In this document: one piece after another, positions 1-7,270 of the stretch
Numbering within the stretch: the stretch's first letter is position 1
Layout of the letters: every line of letters begins with the position of its first letter
From: Streptomyces xanthophaeus
GTDB lineage: Bacteria > Actinomycetota > Actinomycetes > Streptomycetales > Streptomycetaceae
Direction: 5' to 3'
DNA length: 64,000 nucleotides
Assembly: GCF_030440515.1 (NCBI RefSeq)
Contig: NZ_CP076543.1
Coordinates: forward strand, 1,240,001 to 1,304,000
The notes under the pieces: model-generated
Databases searched by the model: none
What the model was told of the DNA's origin: nothing
The model's input: the letters and a program-made list of their open reading frames with translations, nothing else
Made by a program: the position numbers and the translations under genes

Positions 1-1
1 G

Positions 2-277
2 GTGACGGCCGAGGAGGCCGCCCGCCGGAAGCTGGCGGACACGGTCGCCGCGGCCGTCGGCGCCTCGCCCGGCGTACCGGTGTTCCGGCGCGTCGAGCAG
101 GGCTCTCCGGCGCAGGTCCTGGTCGACGCCTCGAAGGAGGCGGACCTGACGGTGGTCGGCACCCGCGGGTACGGGGGCTTCAAGGGCGCGCTGCTGGGGT
201 CGGTGAGCCAGCAGGTCGTCCAGTACTCCGCCGGCACGGTCGTGATCGTCCGCGAGGGCGCGGACGAGAACGACTGA
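2..277 (+). CDS. Universal stress protein (UspA family), C-terminal part
   Basis: The reading frame is open to the left edge, so the N-terminus lies outside the window; the GTG at base 2 is probably only an internal codon. The visible 91 residues end in the Usp nucleotide-binding signature G-T-R-G-Y-G-G-F, then LLGSVS, then a final beta strand (TVVIV). This matches the family's G-x2-G-x9-G-(S/T) motif. Usp proteins are cytoplasmic ATP-binding stress proteins, often with two tandem domains in actinobacteria; whether a first domain exists here cannot be seen. Confidence 0.9.
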   Translation: MTAEEAARRKLADTVAAAVGASPGVPVFRRVEQGSPAQVLVDASKEADLTVVGTRGYGGFKGALLGSVSQQVVQYSAGTVVIVREGADEND

Positions 278-355
278 CGGCCGCCGCCCTCCGGCTGCTC
301 GTTGCCACCGGCGATGTACCGTGCCGGGGGCCATCGCGACAGGAGGGGGAGCAGC

Positions 356-544
356 GTGAGCAGGAGGCGGTACGTGGCCAGGGGCGTACCCGGGGGTTAC
401 CGCATCTGGGACAACAAGGGCCGGCGATGGTGGGGCGACCACTACGAGCTCTGCCCCGACGATCTCCTGGTCGAGCTGAACGGCGCTGCCGACCATGTGA
501 AGATCACCGCTCTTCTCCAGCGGTACAGGGCACAGAAGCGCTGA
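356..544 (+). CDS. Small hypothetical protein, 62 aa
   Basis: A GTG start at 356 is chosen because AGGAGGGG (341-348) sits 7 bases upstream; an ATG start at 302 has no such site. The product is small and basic, starts V-S-R-R-R-Y, and has a WW pair in a G-R-R-W-W-G-D segment. I recognise no family. It has no signal peptide or membrane segment. It is followed by a 115-base spacer and then by genes on the opposite strand. Function unknown. Confidence 0.6.
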   Translation: MSRRRYVARGVPGGYRIWDNKGRRWWGDHYELCPDDLLVELNGAADHVKITALLQRYRAQKR

Positions 545-659
545 GTCATGGTGGCCCCTGCATACCCGTCGCGGGGGGGGGCAACCGAGGGTGTCGGCAG
601 TGCCGGTGACTCGCGCCACGACGGTTTTCAGGACTGAACCCGCCCTGCGGTTCCCAGGC

Positions 660-1136
660 TCAGAGCGCAGAGCCGCCTCCACCGCTGCGGAGGTCTTCTC
701 GCATGCGGAGGCGCAGTGCGGCGAGGGCATCGTCGTAGCTGCGGCGCCCCGCCAGGTAGGCCGGCTCGGTGACCGATACACCCTCCATCACGAGGTCGCG
801 GAGGTCACGCAGCCGGCGGAACGCATCTTCGGAGGCATCTACCACCCGGGTAGGTGCCGTGATGGTCATCTGGTACCGCAACCCGATGCACGGTCCGAAC
901 GCTGCTCGGGCGGTGGCGCGTCGTTCGGGAAACAACATGTCCGGATCCCGGGCCACGTTGCCAGCGGTGTGACGGGCCTCGGAGAGGCATGCCAGGTATT
1001 CCCCGTACAGGTTGCGCCGCGTCTGCGTTTCACGGTCCAGACGCTCGCGCTGCCATCGGCGCCTGTCGAGCAGCACGGCGGAACCTGTGGCGATCGCAGC
1101 GCCGACCATGGTGCTGATCAGGGTGACCCACTCCAT
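660..1136 (-). CDS. Hypothetical membrane-anchored protein, 158 aa
   Basis: The ATG at 1136 gives a protein starting M-E-W-V-T-L with a hydrophobic stretch at residues 4-22 (ISTMVGAAIATGSAVLL), then a basic stop-transfer run (DRRRWQRERLDRE). This is a single N-terminal anchor with a charged, probably helical cytoplasmic tail. Upstream in-frame sequence has no convincing start. No known domain is recognised. Small anchored proteins of this layout are common in Streptomyces and usually unannotated. The next gene on the same strand ends 158 bases upstream, so the two could be cotranscribed. Confidence 0.6.
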   Translation of the reverse strand: MEWVTLISTMVGAAIATGSAVLLDRRRWQRERLDRETQTRRNLYGEYLACLSEARHTAGNVARDPDMLFPERRATARAAFGPCIGLRYQMTITAPTRVVDASEDAFRRLRDLRDLVMEGVSVTEPAYLAGRRSYDDALAALRLRMREDLRSGGGGSAL

Positions 1137-1294
1137 GGTCCGACGGTATCCACGGCCGGGTGCACGCGACCCTCGAATCCCTGACCTCGCACAAATACGT
1201 GAGACGCACGGGGTCTTCGCGTACGCGGAGCCAACTCCCCTGCTGTGCAGCCGTATGACAGACCCTGCGGCCTGGGGCGCTCCGACCCAAACGA

Positions 1295-1939
1295 TCAGGC
1301 AGCCCGTGGCCTGGCCGGCGGGAGGAGTGATTCGTGGTGGTGCCAAACGAGGTAGCGGTCGTCACGCAGCTCTGCCGATCCCCACTCGACCCGCATCACG
1401 CCCTGTTCGACCGAGCAGGCATACGCCACGATGACCAGCCGCAGCTCCGGTGGGAGGAGCGCCACGTCCGGATGGATGTGCTGCTCGTCGAGCTCCTCCA
1501 ATCCGAGGTCGAGTTTCAGTTGCATCGGCTCCGGGCCGTGACGCCGGATCAGGTCCGCCCGGGGGCCGTAGGCCTTGGCGAGGCGCGCGGCAGTGACCGG
1601 GACATCCCTCTTCGCGTAGAGGATCGGCAGGATGGCGTGGCTGCCGATGACCATCACCGTCCTGCCCTGTACGCGTCGGGAGGACGAGCCGTCGAGTGGT
1701 GCCAGGCCGGCGGCAAGCGTCTCGTACTGTGCCGCGTGGAGACCATGGCCGTACGCTTCTTTGGTCTGTGTGCGGACCTGCTCATGAGCGTGGCGAGCCC
1801 TGGCATGGGCTTCCACGAGGCAGGCCGGGATGGTCTTGGCCAGCCGGCTTGCCACGGCTCCGAAGGTCTCTACAGCCCAAGGCGTCACTGGAGTCACTCT
1901 GTGTAGCCCTCCCCCTGCGTTGTAAGAACGCGAGCTCAT
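1295..1939 (-). CDS. Hypothetical protein, 214 aa
   Basis: Start placed at the ATG at 1939 (M-S-S-R-S-Y); a GTG three codons upstream is the main alternative, and neither has a strong ribosome binding site. The protein is soluble, without signal or membrane segments. It has a helical, Ala/Arg/Lys-rich first half and an acidic patch (LDLGLEELDEQHIHPD) near residue 150. It ends in a His/Trp-rich segment (YLVWHHHESLLPP). I do not recognise the family. It lies upstream of the anchored protein on the same strand and may share its transcript. Confidence 0.55.
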   Translation of the reverse strand: MSSRSYNAGGGLHRVTPVTPWAVETFGAVASRLAKTIPACLVEAHARARHAHEQVRTQTKEAYGHGLHAAQYETLAAGLAPLDGSSSRRVQGRTVMVIGSHAILPILYAKRDVPVTAARLAKAYGPRADLIRRHGPEPMQLKLDLGLEELDEQHIHPDVALLPPELRLVIVAYACSVEQGVMRVEWGSAELRDDRYLVWHHHESLLPPARPRAA

Positions 1940-2217
1940 CCTGGCCACGGTGAGGGCGCCGGGTGGGACGTGCAAGAGGGCGGGAGGAGGGCACGGGTGC
2001 ACGGGCCGCGCATGGGCGGTGGCTGACGTCCATGGACGGCAGGGCCGGTCGCGCCCGGCTTCCGGGCGGGCCTGCGCAGCGGATGTCCCCTTCCGGCCGT
2101 CGACCCGGCCCGTGGCAGACGCTCCGGCTGCCCCTGCCGGATGCGGGGCAGGGGGCGTTGCTCGCCTATGGTGTGAAGTCGATCATCAGATGGTGTGAGC
2201 AGCAAGGGGGCGCGAAC

Positions 2218-2853
2218 GTGCGCGGATCGAAGGGCGCCGTGTGGGCCGTCGGGCTGGCTCTGCTGCTTGCGGGGTGCGGCGGTGACGCTTCGGAGCCGGA
2301 GTCGGAGACGCTCGGCAAGGACACCGGGATCCGGTACGACAAGTCCCGGGTGCCGACGGTCCGGAACATGGCGTGTGACCGCAAGCGCGGCTCGGTCCGG
2401 TACGGGCTCAGCGCCCACAAGGACGATTCCCTTCCCGCGCACGGAGGGAAGGACGACTCCGAGGACTACGTCTGCCACGGGCCGGACCGGATCAGTCTCG
2501 CCGTCGAAGGGCGGACGGTAGCCGTACCGCACATCGCGGCCGAGTACGACCTGTACGGGGCCGTTCCGGACCCGCTCAAGACCGTCACGTCCGTGTACGG
2601 CAAATCCCTGGCCGAGGACGACGAACGCACCCTGGTCGGCGAGGCGGTGACGGTCACCACCAGGACGGCCGCGATCACCTGTCAGCAGAACGTCTGGGAG
2701 ACCTTCCCCATGACCACCTGCCTGTGGGCGAACCACGGCGCGGTGGGCGCTGTCGACTTCTTCCCGCCCGCGGGCCGGCATCCCGAGATTTCGGAAGCGG
2801 TCGCCCGGACCAAGGAACTCATCGCGACCGGCCTGGTCGAATCCCCGCGCTGA
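2218..2853 (+). CDS. Putative lipoprotein, 211 aa
   Basis: GTG start at 2218, with AAGGGGG (2204-2210) 7 bases upstream. The N-terminus is a clear lipoprotein signal: basic M-R-G-S-K-G, a hydrophobic core (AVWAVGLALLLAGC) and the lipobox L-A-G-C. Cleavage before Cys would leave a lipid-anchored extracytoplasmic protein. The mature part is polar and starts with an acidic linker. It has Cys residues near C-D-R-K, V-C-H-G, T-C-Q-Q and T-C-L-W that could form two disulfides. No domain is recognised; this looks like one of the many small Streptomyces surface lipoproteins of unknown function. Confidence 0.8.
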   Translation: MRGSKGAVWAVGLALLLAGCGGDASEPESETLGKDTGIRYDKSRVPTVRNMACDRKRGSVRYGLSAHKDDSLPAHGGKDDSEDYVCHGPDRISLAVEGRTVAVPHIAAEYDLYGAVPDPLKTVTSVYGKSLAEDDERTLVGEAVTVTTRTAAITCQQNVWETFPMTTCLWANHGAVGAVDFFPPAGRHPEISEAVARTKELIATGLVESPR

Positions 2854-2917
2854 CCTCGCGGGCCGAAGCGGCCTTGCGCAGCGACGCCACGTGATGCCTC
2901 GGCAGGTCAGGCTCCCG

Positions 2918-3739
2918 TCACCCGGACGAGCGCTGTCCGCGACGGGCGGCGAACGAGCCGTCGGAGCGCCCCAGGAGGAGTTCGAGAAGTCGGCCCGGCG
3001 CCCGGAGCGGCAGGTAGTGATCGCTGTCGGCGACCACCTCCAGCCGCGCGCCGGGGATGCCGTCGGCGAGCCGCCGGGCGATGACCCCGATCTCCGGGTG
3101 GTCGTGATCGCCGACGACGATCATCGTCGGCGCCTCGATCCGGTCCAGACGGCCGACGGCGTCCTCGTCGGGGTCGAGCGCGTGTCCCTTCTCGGCGGTC
3201 GCTGCGACTTCGGCGTTCTCCCGCACCATGGGTTCGATGACGTCGAAGCCCGGGGCCCGGTCGCCCAGGCTCGCCCAGACCGTGAGCTCCAGCTCGGCGA
3301 TGCGGCGTGCGTCCGATCCGCGCTGCGCCGCGACGTACGCATCCATCTCGGGGCTCGGGAGCCACTCGTGCCCGCCGGCGGACGCCGCGATCAGCGTCAG
3401 CGAGCGCACCCGCTCGGGGTGTTCCAGGGTGAAGTCGAGCGCGACCTCTCCTCCCATGCTCAAGCCGACGAGGTCCGCGGACCCGAAGCCGAACCGGTCC
3501 AGGACCGCCAGCAGGTCGTCCTCGTAGCGGAACGGCGCGGTCGCGAGCGTCGAGCGTCCATGACCCCTGGCGTCGTAGCGAACCACGGTGTGGTGCCGTG
3601 CCAGCTCGGCGAATACGCGGTTCCACAGGCGGCTGTCGTGGACGGATCCGTGGAGCAGGACGAGCGGGGGGCCGTCTCCGGCCCTCTCGGCCCAGATGCA
3701 GCCCCCGCCGGCTACGGGTATCAGATCGGTGGTCGCCAT
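2918..3739 (-). CDS. Alpha/beta hydrolase
   Basis: A 273-residue single-domain alpha/beta hydrolase. It has the oxyanion HG motif (VLLHGS, about residue 30), a nucleophile elbow G-L-S-M-G-G near residue 93, an acidic residue candidate in V-V-G-D-H-D and the catalytic His in D-S-D-H-Y-L-P near the C-terminus. There is no signal peptide, so it is cytoplasmic. Length and motifs fit the MhpC/3-oxoadipate enol-lactonase-like group, but the substrate cannot be read from sequence. It is monocistronic, 13 bases beyond the end of the dehydratase gene on the same strand. Confidence 0.88.
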   Translation of the reverse strand: MATTDLIPVAGGGCIWAERAGDGPPLVLLHGSVHDSRLWNRVFAELARHHTVVRYDARGHGRSTLATAPFRYEDDLLAVLDRFGFGSADLVGLSMGGEVALDFTLEHPERVRSLTLIAASAGGHEWLPSPEMDAYVAAQRGSDARRIAELELTVWASLGDRAPGFDVIEPMVRENAEVAATAEKGHALDPDEDAVGRLDRIEAPTMIVVGDHDHPEIGVIARRLADGIPGARLEVVADSDHYLPLRAPGRLLELLLGRSDGSFAARRGQRSSG

Positions 3740-3752
3740 ACCTGCGATTCGA

Positions 3753-4715
3753 TCACATGGTCGAGGGCAGCGGCGGTTCCATCAGGTCCCGGGGGTCCGT
3801 GTTGGCGCCGCAGAGGATGACGGCGACGCGGTCGCCCAACGGCCGGGGCGCAGCGCGCAGGGCTGCCGCGGCGGTGGCCGCGCCCGCCTCGACCACGATC
3901 CGGTGCTCCTCCCAGAGCGCGCGCCGGGCGGCCGTGATCTCCGTGTCGGGCACGAGGACGGACGTGACGTCCTTCTCCTGCGCGGCGGCCAGCGCGTCAG
4001 CCGAGACCCGGGTGGCCCCCAGGGAATCGGCGGCGACGGATTCCACGGCCACGTCCACGACCCGGCCCGCCTCCAGGGCCGCGTTCAGGGCCCGGCAGTT
4101 CTCCGGCTCGACCGCGACCACCCGCACGCCGTGTTCGCGCGCGGCCGTGGCGACCCCGGCGAACAGTCCGCCGCCGCCGACCGCGACGACCACCGTGTCC
4201 AGCCCGGGCAGGGCGGCCCGGATCTCCTCCAGCAGGGTTCCGGCGCCCGCCGCGATGAGCGGGTGGTCGTAGGCGTGGCTGCTCAGCGCCCCGCTCTCGG
4301 CGGCGAACTCCTCGCAGGCGGCCAGCGCCTGGGCGTACCGGTCACCGACGAGCCGCACCTCTGCCCCGTACCCGCGCAGCCGTTCCACCTTCACCCGCGG
4401 GGCGTTGGCGGGCAGGAACACGGTCGCGGGCACGGACAGCGCGCGGGCCGCCCAGGCACAGGCGAGCCCGGCGTTGCCGCCGGAGGCGATGGTGACTCCG
4501 GCGGCCGGGAGGGCGCCGGCCTCGTGGTGGGCGGCAAGGAAGTTGCGGGCGCCGCGCGCCTTGAAGGAGCCGGTGTGCTGGAGGTACTCCAGCGCGTACC
4601 AGACCCCTGATTCGGCGGCGGGCGCCACCGTGACGGGCCGTATCCCGCCCGCGATCCGGGCGGCGGCGGCGCGGACGGCCGCGTGGTCGAGCTGCTGGGC
4701 CGGTGCTGCGTGCAT
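3753..4715 (-). CDS. PLP-dependent serine/threonine dehydratase family protein
   Basis: A 320-residue fold-type II PLP enzyme. The Schiff-base lysine is Lys52 in T-G-S-F-K-A-R-G-A-R. The phosphate-binding loop is S-G-G-N-A-G, and a second glycine loop (AVGGGGL) follows. Members deaminate L-Thr or L-Ser to 2-oxoacids, or racemise Ser. There is no C-terminal ACT domain, so this is a catabolic or racemase-like form. The ATG at 4715 is preferred because GGGGAGA lies just upstream. An ATG at 4730 overlaps the regulator's stop codon (ATGA), so the two genes are translationally coupled. Confidence 0.88.
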   Translation of the reverse strand: MHAAPAQQLDHAAVRAAAARIAGGIRPVTVAPAAESGVWYALEYLQHTGSFKARGARNFLAAHHEAGALPAAGVTIASGGNAGLACAWAARALSVPATVFLPANAPRVKVERLRGYGAEVRLVGDRYAQALAACEEFAAESGALSSHAYDHPLIAAGAGTLLEEIRAALPGLDTVVVAVGGGGLFAGVATAAREHGVRVVAVEPENCRALNAALEAGRVVDVAVESVAADSLGATRVSADALAAAQEKDVTSVLVPDTEITAARRALWEEHRIVVEAGAATAAAALRAAPRPLGDRVAVILCGANTDPRDLMEPPLPSTM

Positions 4716-4729
4716 GGGCTGTCTCCCCA

Positions 4730-5422
4730 TCAGGTGCGGGTGGTGGACCGGCCGGGCCGGGCGGAGCGGGTGGACCCGGCAGGCCGGACGGGCCGGGCGG
4801 CTTCGATCAGCTGGCGCAGGGCCCCGTAGTAGACCTCGTGGTCCGTCAGGGCGGGCAGTACGTCGGGCAGGCCGCCCGCGAGCACGGGGAACTCCCCGGG
4901 ATCCAGCGCGGCCAGGGCCGCCCGCGAGGCGCCGGTGGCCGCGGCCGGATCCCGGTGGTCGACGAAGGCCGCGCTGCCCAGGGTGAGCAGGTATATGCGG
5001 CGGTAGACGGTCATCGCCTCGGCGGCGGTCATCCCGGCGGCCATGCTGTCGGCGAGGGCGGGCTCGACGAGCCGGGCCAGCAGCTGGCGCCCGAGCCAGG
5101 GCCTGCTGCCGCGCAGCACCAGCAGTCCGGGGTGGGCGGTGAGCAGCAGGTACAGGGCGCGGAACCGCTGTTCGGTGGCCTGCGCCCAGTCCGTTCCGGC
5201 GGGGATCTCCGGGAGCTGCCCGGCGAGGTGCTCGGTGCACAGGTCGAGCAGGCCGGCGAGGTCGGTGCAGCGGCGCTGCACGGTGGCGTGGGAGACCTCC
5301 AGCCGGTCGGCGAGGGTGCGGAAGCTCAAGTGGCCGGGCCCTTGCTCGTCGAGAATCCGCAGGGCGGCGACGGCGATGGCCTCCGGGGTCGCACGGTCCA
5401 AAGCGGCTGATCTTCGCGGCAT
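4730..5422 (-). CDS. TetR-family transcriptional regulator
   Basis: 230 residues. An N-terminal helix-turn-helix (A-L-R-I-L-D-E-Q-G to S-H-A-T-V-Q-R-R-C) is followed by a helical ligand domain. The recognition helix ends TVQRRC instead of the common YYHF, a mild departure. The ATG at 5422 is chosen because a near-perfect 27-base palindrome starts two bases upstream. Starting at the more distal ATG (5467) would translate through that operator. It is coupled by ATGA to the dehydratase gene, so it probably controls amino-acid degradation as well as itself, with an amino acid or 2-oxoacid as possible effector. Confidence 0.85.
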   Translation of the reverse strand: MPRRSAALDRATPEAIAVAALRILDEQGPGHLSFRTLADRLEVSHATVQRRCTDLAGLLDLCTEHLAGQLPEIPAGTDWAQATEQRFRALYLLLTAHPGLLVLRGSRPWLGRQLLARLVEPALADSMAAGMTAAEAMTVYRRIYLLTLGSAAFVDHRDPAAATGASRAALAALDPGEFPVLAGGLPDVLPALTDHEVYYGALRQLIEAARPVRPAGSTRSARPGRSTTRT

Positions 5423-5423
5423 G

Positions 5424-5450
5424 AGATACACCGTAACATACGATGTATCT
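5424..5450. promoter_or_regulatory. 27-base palindromic operator candidate before the TetR gene
   Basis: Outer arms AGATACA (5424-5430) and TGTATCT (5444-5450) are perfect inverted repeats. Inside them CGTA (5432-5435) and TACG (5439-5442) are also inverted around a 3-base centre. 22 of 27 positions are symmetric. It is AT-rich against a GC-rich background and touches the regulator's start codon, the expected place for an autoregulatory TetR operator. The GH27 gene starts 129 bases to the right in the other direction and could also be affected. Confidence 0.7.
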
Positions 5451-5578
5451 GCACTTTCGTGTGACACCGATTGCAGCCATATTGCTGGTCATCGGCCGAC
5501 AATCAGCGACTTGTGTTGACAGTGGGTAGTCGCCTCGCTGCACTGGGCGCACGACTGCCCCCACGTCAAGGAGACTCC

Positions 5579-7255
5579 GTGCCGCCTCGCCTGCGTGCAA
5601 CGCTCCCCTGCCTGACCGCGGCCGCCCTGTTCGCCCTCGCGCTCTCCCCCGCCCCGGTGGCGGCCGAGCCCCGGGCGACCTCGGACACCCCGCTCGCGCT
5701 CACCCCTCCCATGGGCTGGAACAACTGGGCGCACTACATGTGCGACATCGACGAGGCCAAGGTGGTGGCCAACGCCGACGCGCTCGTGTCCACCGGGCTC
5801 GCCGCCAAGGGCTACGACACGGTGACCGTCGACGACTGCTGGATGACCAAGAGCCGTGACGCGCAGGGCAGTCTGGTCGTCGACACGGCGAAGTTCCCGC
5901 ACGGCATGGCCTGGCTCGGCGAGTATCTGCACGCCAAGGGCCTGAAGTTCGGCATCTACCAGGACGCGGGCTCCCTCACCTGCGAGAAGTACCCGGGCAG
6001 CGGCGCCCCCCAGGGCGGCGGCGCGGACCACTACGCGCAGGACGCCCGGCAGTTCGCCTCCTGGGAGGTGGACTACGTCAAGATGGACGGCTGCAACCTC
6101 TGGGTCCCGGAGGGCGCGACCAAGGAGGAGGCGTACCGCGACGCCTACAACGCCGTCGCGAAGGCCCTGCGGGAGAGCGGCCGGGACATGGTCCTGTCGG
6201 CCTCCGCGCCCGCCTACTTCCAGCAGGGCGAGTGGGGCGGCTCCGACTGGCACAAGGTGCTCGGCTGGGTCGGCGAGACCGGCCAGCTGTGGCGCGAGGG
6301 CAAGGACATCAAGGTCTACAACCCGGCCGCACCCGCCACCTCGCGGTGGAGCGCGGTGCTGGGCAACTACGGCTACAACCGCTGGCTCGGCCGGTACGCG
6401 GGCCCCGGCAACTGGAACGACCCCGACTTCCTGATCGCGGGCGCCCCCGGGCTCACCGCCACCGAGAGCCGCAGCCAGGTCGCCCTGTGGGCCATGATGG
6501 CGTCCCCCTTCATCCTGTCGTCCGACGTCTCGAAGCTGACCCCGGCGGGCCTCACGGCCCTCGGCAACACGCGGATGATCGCACTGGACCAGGACCCGAT
6601 GGGCCGTCAGGCCTCGGTGGTCTCCTCCAACGCCACCTTCGAGATCCTGGTGCGGCCGCTCGCGAACGGCGACCGCGCGGTGGCCGTGCTCAACCGCTCC
6701 GCCGCCACCCGGGACATCAACGTGCCGCTCGACGAGATCGGCCTGAGCGACTGCACCGCCGGTGCCCAGGACCTGTGGACGGGCACGAGCCGCGATGTCA
6801 CCGAGACGCTGACCGGCAAGGTGGCCGGGCACGACACCGGGGTCTGGCGGCTCAGCCCGCGCGGCTGCGCCGAGGCCGTGCCGACCGGGCAGATCGTCGG
6901 TGACGGCGCCCGTTGTGCCGACGGTGCCAACACCACCGGTGTCGGCGCCGTGGTGATGGCCACCTGCACCGGAGCCCCCGACCAGCGCTGGACCGTGGGC
7001 AAGGACGCGACCCTGCGGCTGGCCGGCGAGTGCCTGTCGGCGGGTGAGGACCGCATCGTGGAACTGGCCGACTGCTCGAACCGCCCCGAGGAGCAGCCCG
7101 GCCAGAGCTGGTCGCAGCGCCGCGACGGAGCCCTGGTGGAGGAGGTCAGCGGGATGTGCCTGACGGCTCCCGCGACCGCCGCCCCGGCCGAGCGGCTGCG
7201 GCTGGCCGACTGCGGTGACCACCGGGTCGACCAGGCCTGGGCCCTGCCGGTCTGA
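5579..7255 (+). CDS. Secreted GH27 alpha-galactosidase with ricin-type lectin domain
   Basis: GTG start at 5579, with AAGGAG (5568-5573) 5 bases before it. The 558-residue product has a Sec signal peptide ending near AAEP (about residue 30), then a GH27 (alpha/beta)8 barrel starting T-P-P-M-G-W-N-N-W. The nucleophile is Asp170 in Y-V-K-M-D-G-C-N and the likely acid/base is Asp223 in G-G-S-D-W. The last ~115 residues carry repeated Q-x-W and Cys motifs (DQRWTV, GQSWSQ, DQAWALPV), as in ricin-B/CBM13 domains. It should release alpha-galactose (or beta-L-arabinopyranose, known in the same family) from outside glycans. The GH89 gene follows 15 bases later. Confidence 0.92.
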   Translation: MPPRLRATLPCLTAAALFALALSPAPVAAEPRATSDTPLALTPPMGWNNWAHYMCDIDEAKVVANADALVSTGLAAKGYDTVTVDDCWMTKSRDAQGSLVVDTAKFPHGMAWLGEYLHAKGLKFGIYQDAGSLTCEKYPGSGAPQGGGADHYAQDARQFASWEVDYVKMDGCNLWVPEGATKEEAYRDAYNAVAKALRESGRDMVLSASAPAYFQQGEWGGSDWHKVLGWVGETGQLWREGKDIKVYNPAAPATSRWSAVLGNYGYNRWLGRYAGPGNWNDPDFLIAGAPGLTATESRSQVALWAMMASPFILSSDVSKLTPAGLTALGNTRMIALDQDPMGRQASVVSSNATFEILVRPLANGDRAVAVLNRSAATRDINVPLDEIGLSDCTAGAQDLWTGTSRDVTETLTGKVAGHDTGVWRLSPRGCAEAVPTGQIVGDGARCADGANTTGVGAVVMATCTGAPDQRWTVGKDATLRLAGECLSAGEDRIVELADCSNRPEEQPGQSWSQRRDGALVEEVSGMCLTAPATAAPAERLRLADCGDHRVDQAWALPV

Positions 7256-7270
7256 CGGCCGGCCGAACGG

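Noticed and set aside
2131..2154. Hairpin CCCCTGCC/GGCAGGGG upstream of the lipoprotein gene
   Set aside because: An 8-bp stem with an 8-base loop is weak by the standard of this GC-rich DNA and has no clear termination or attenuation context.
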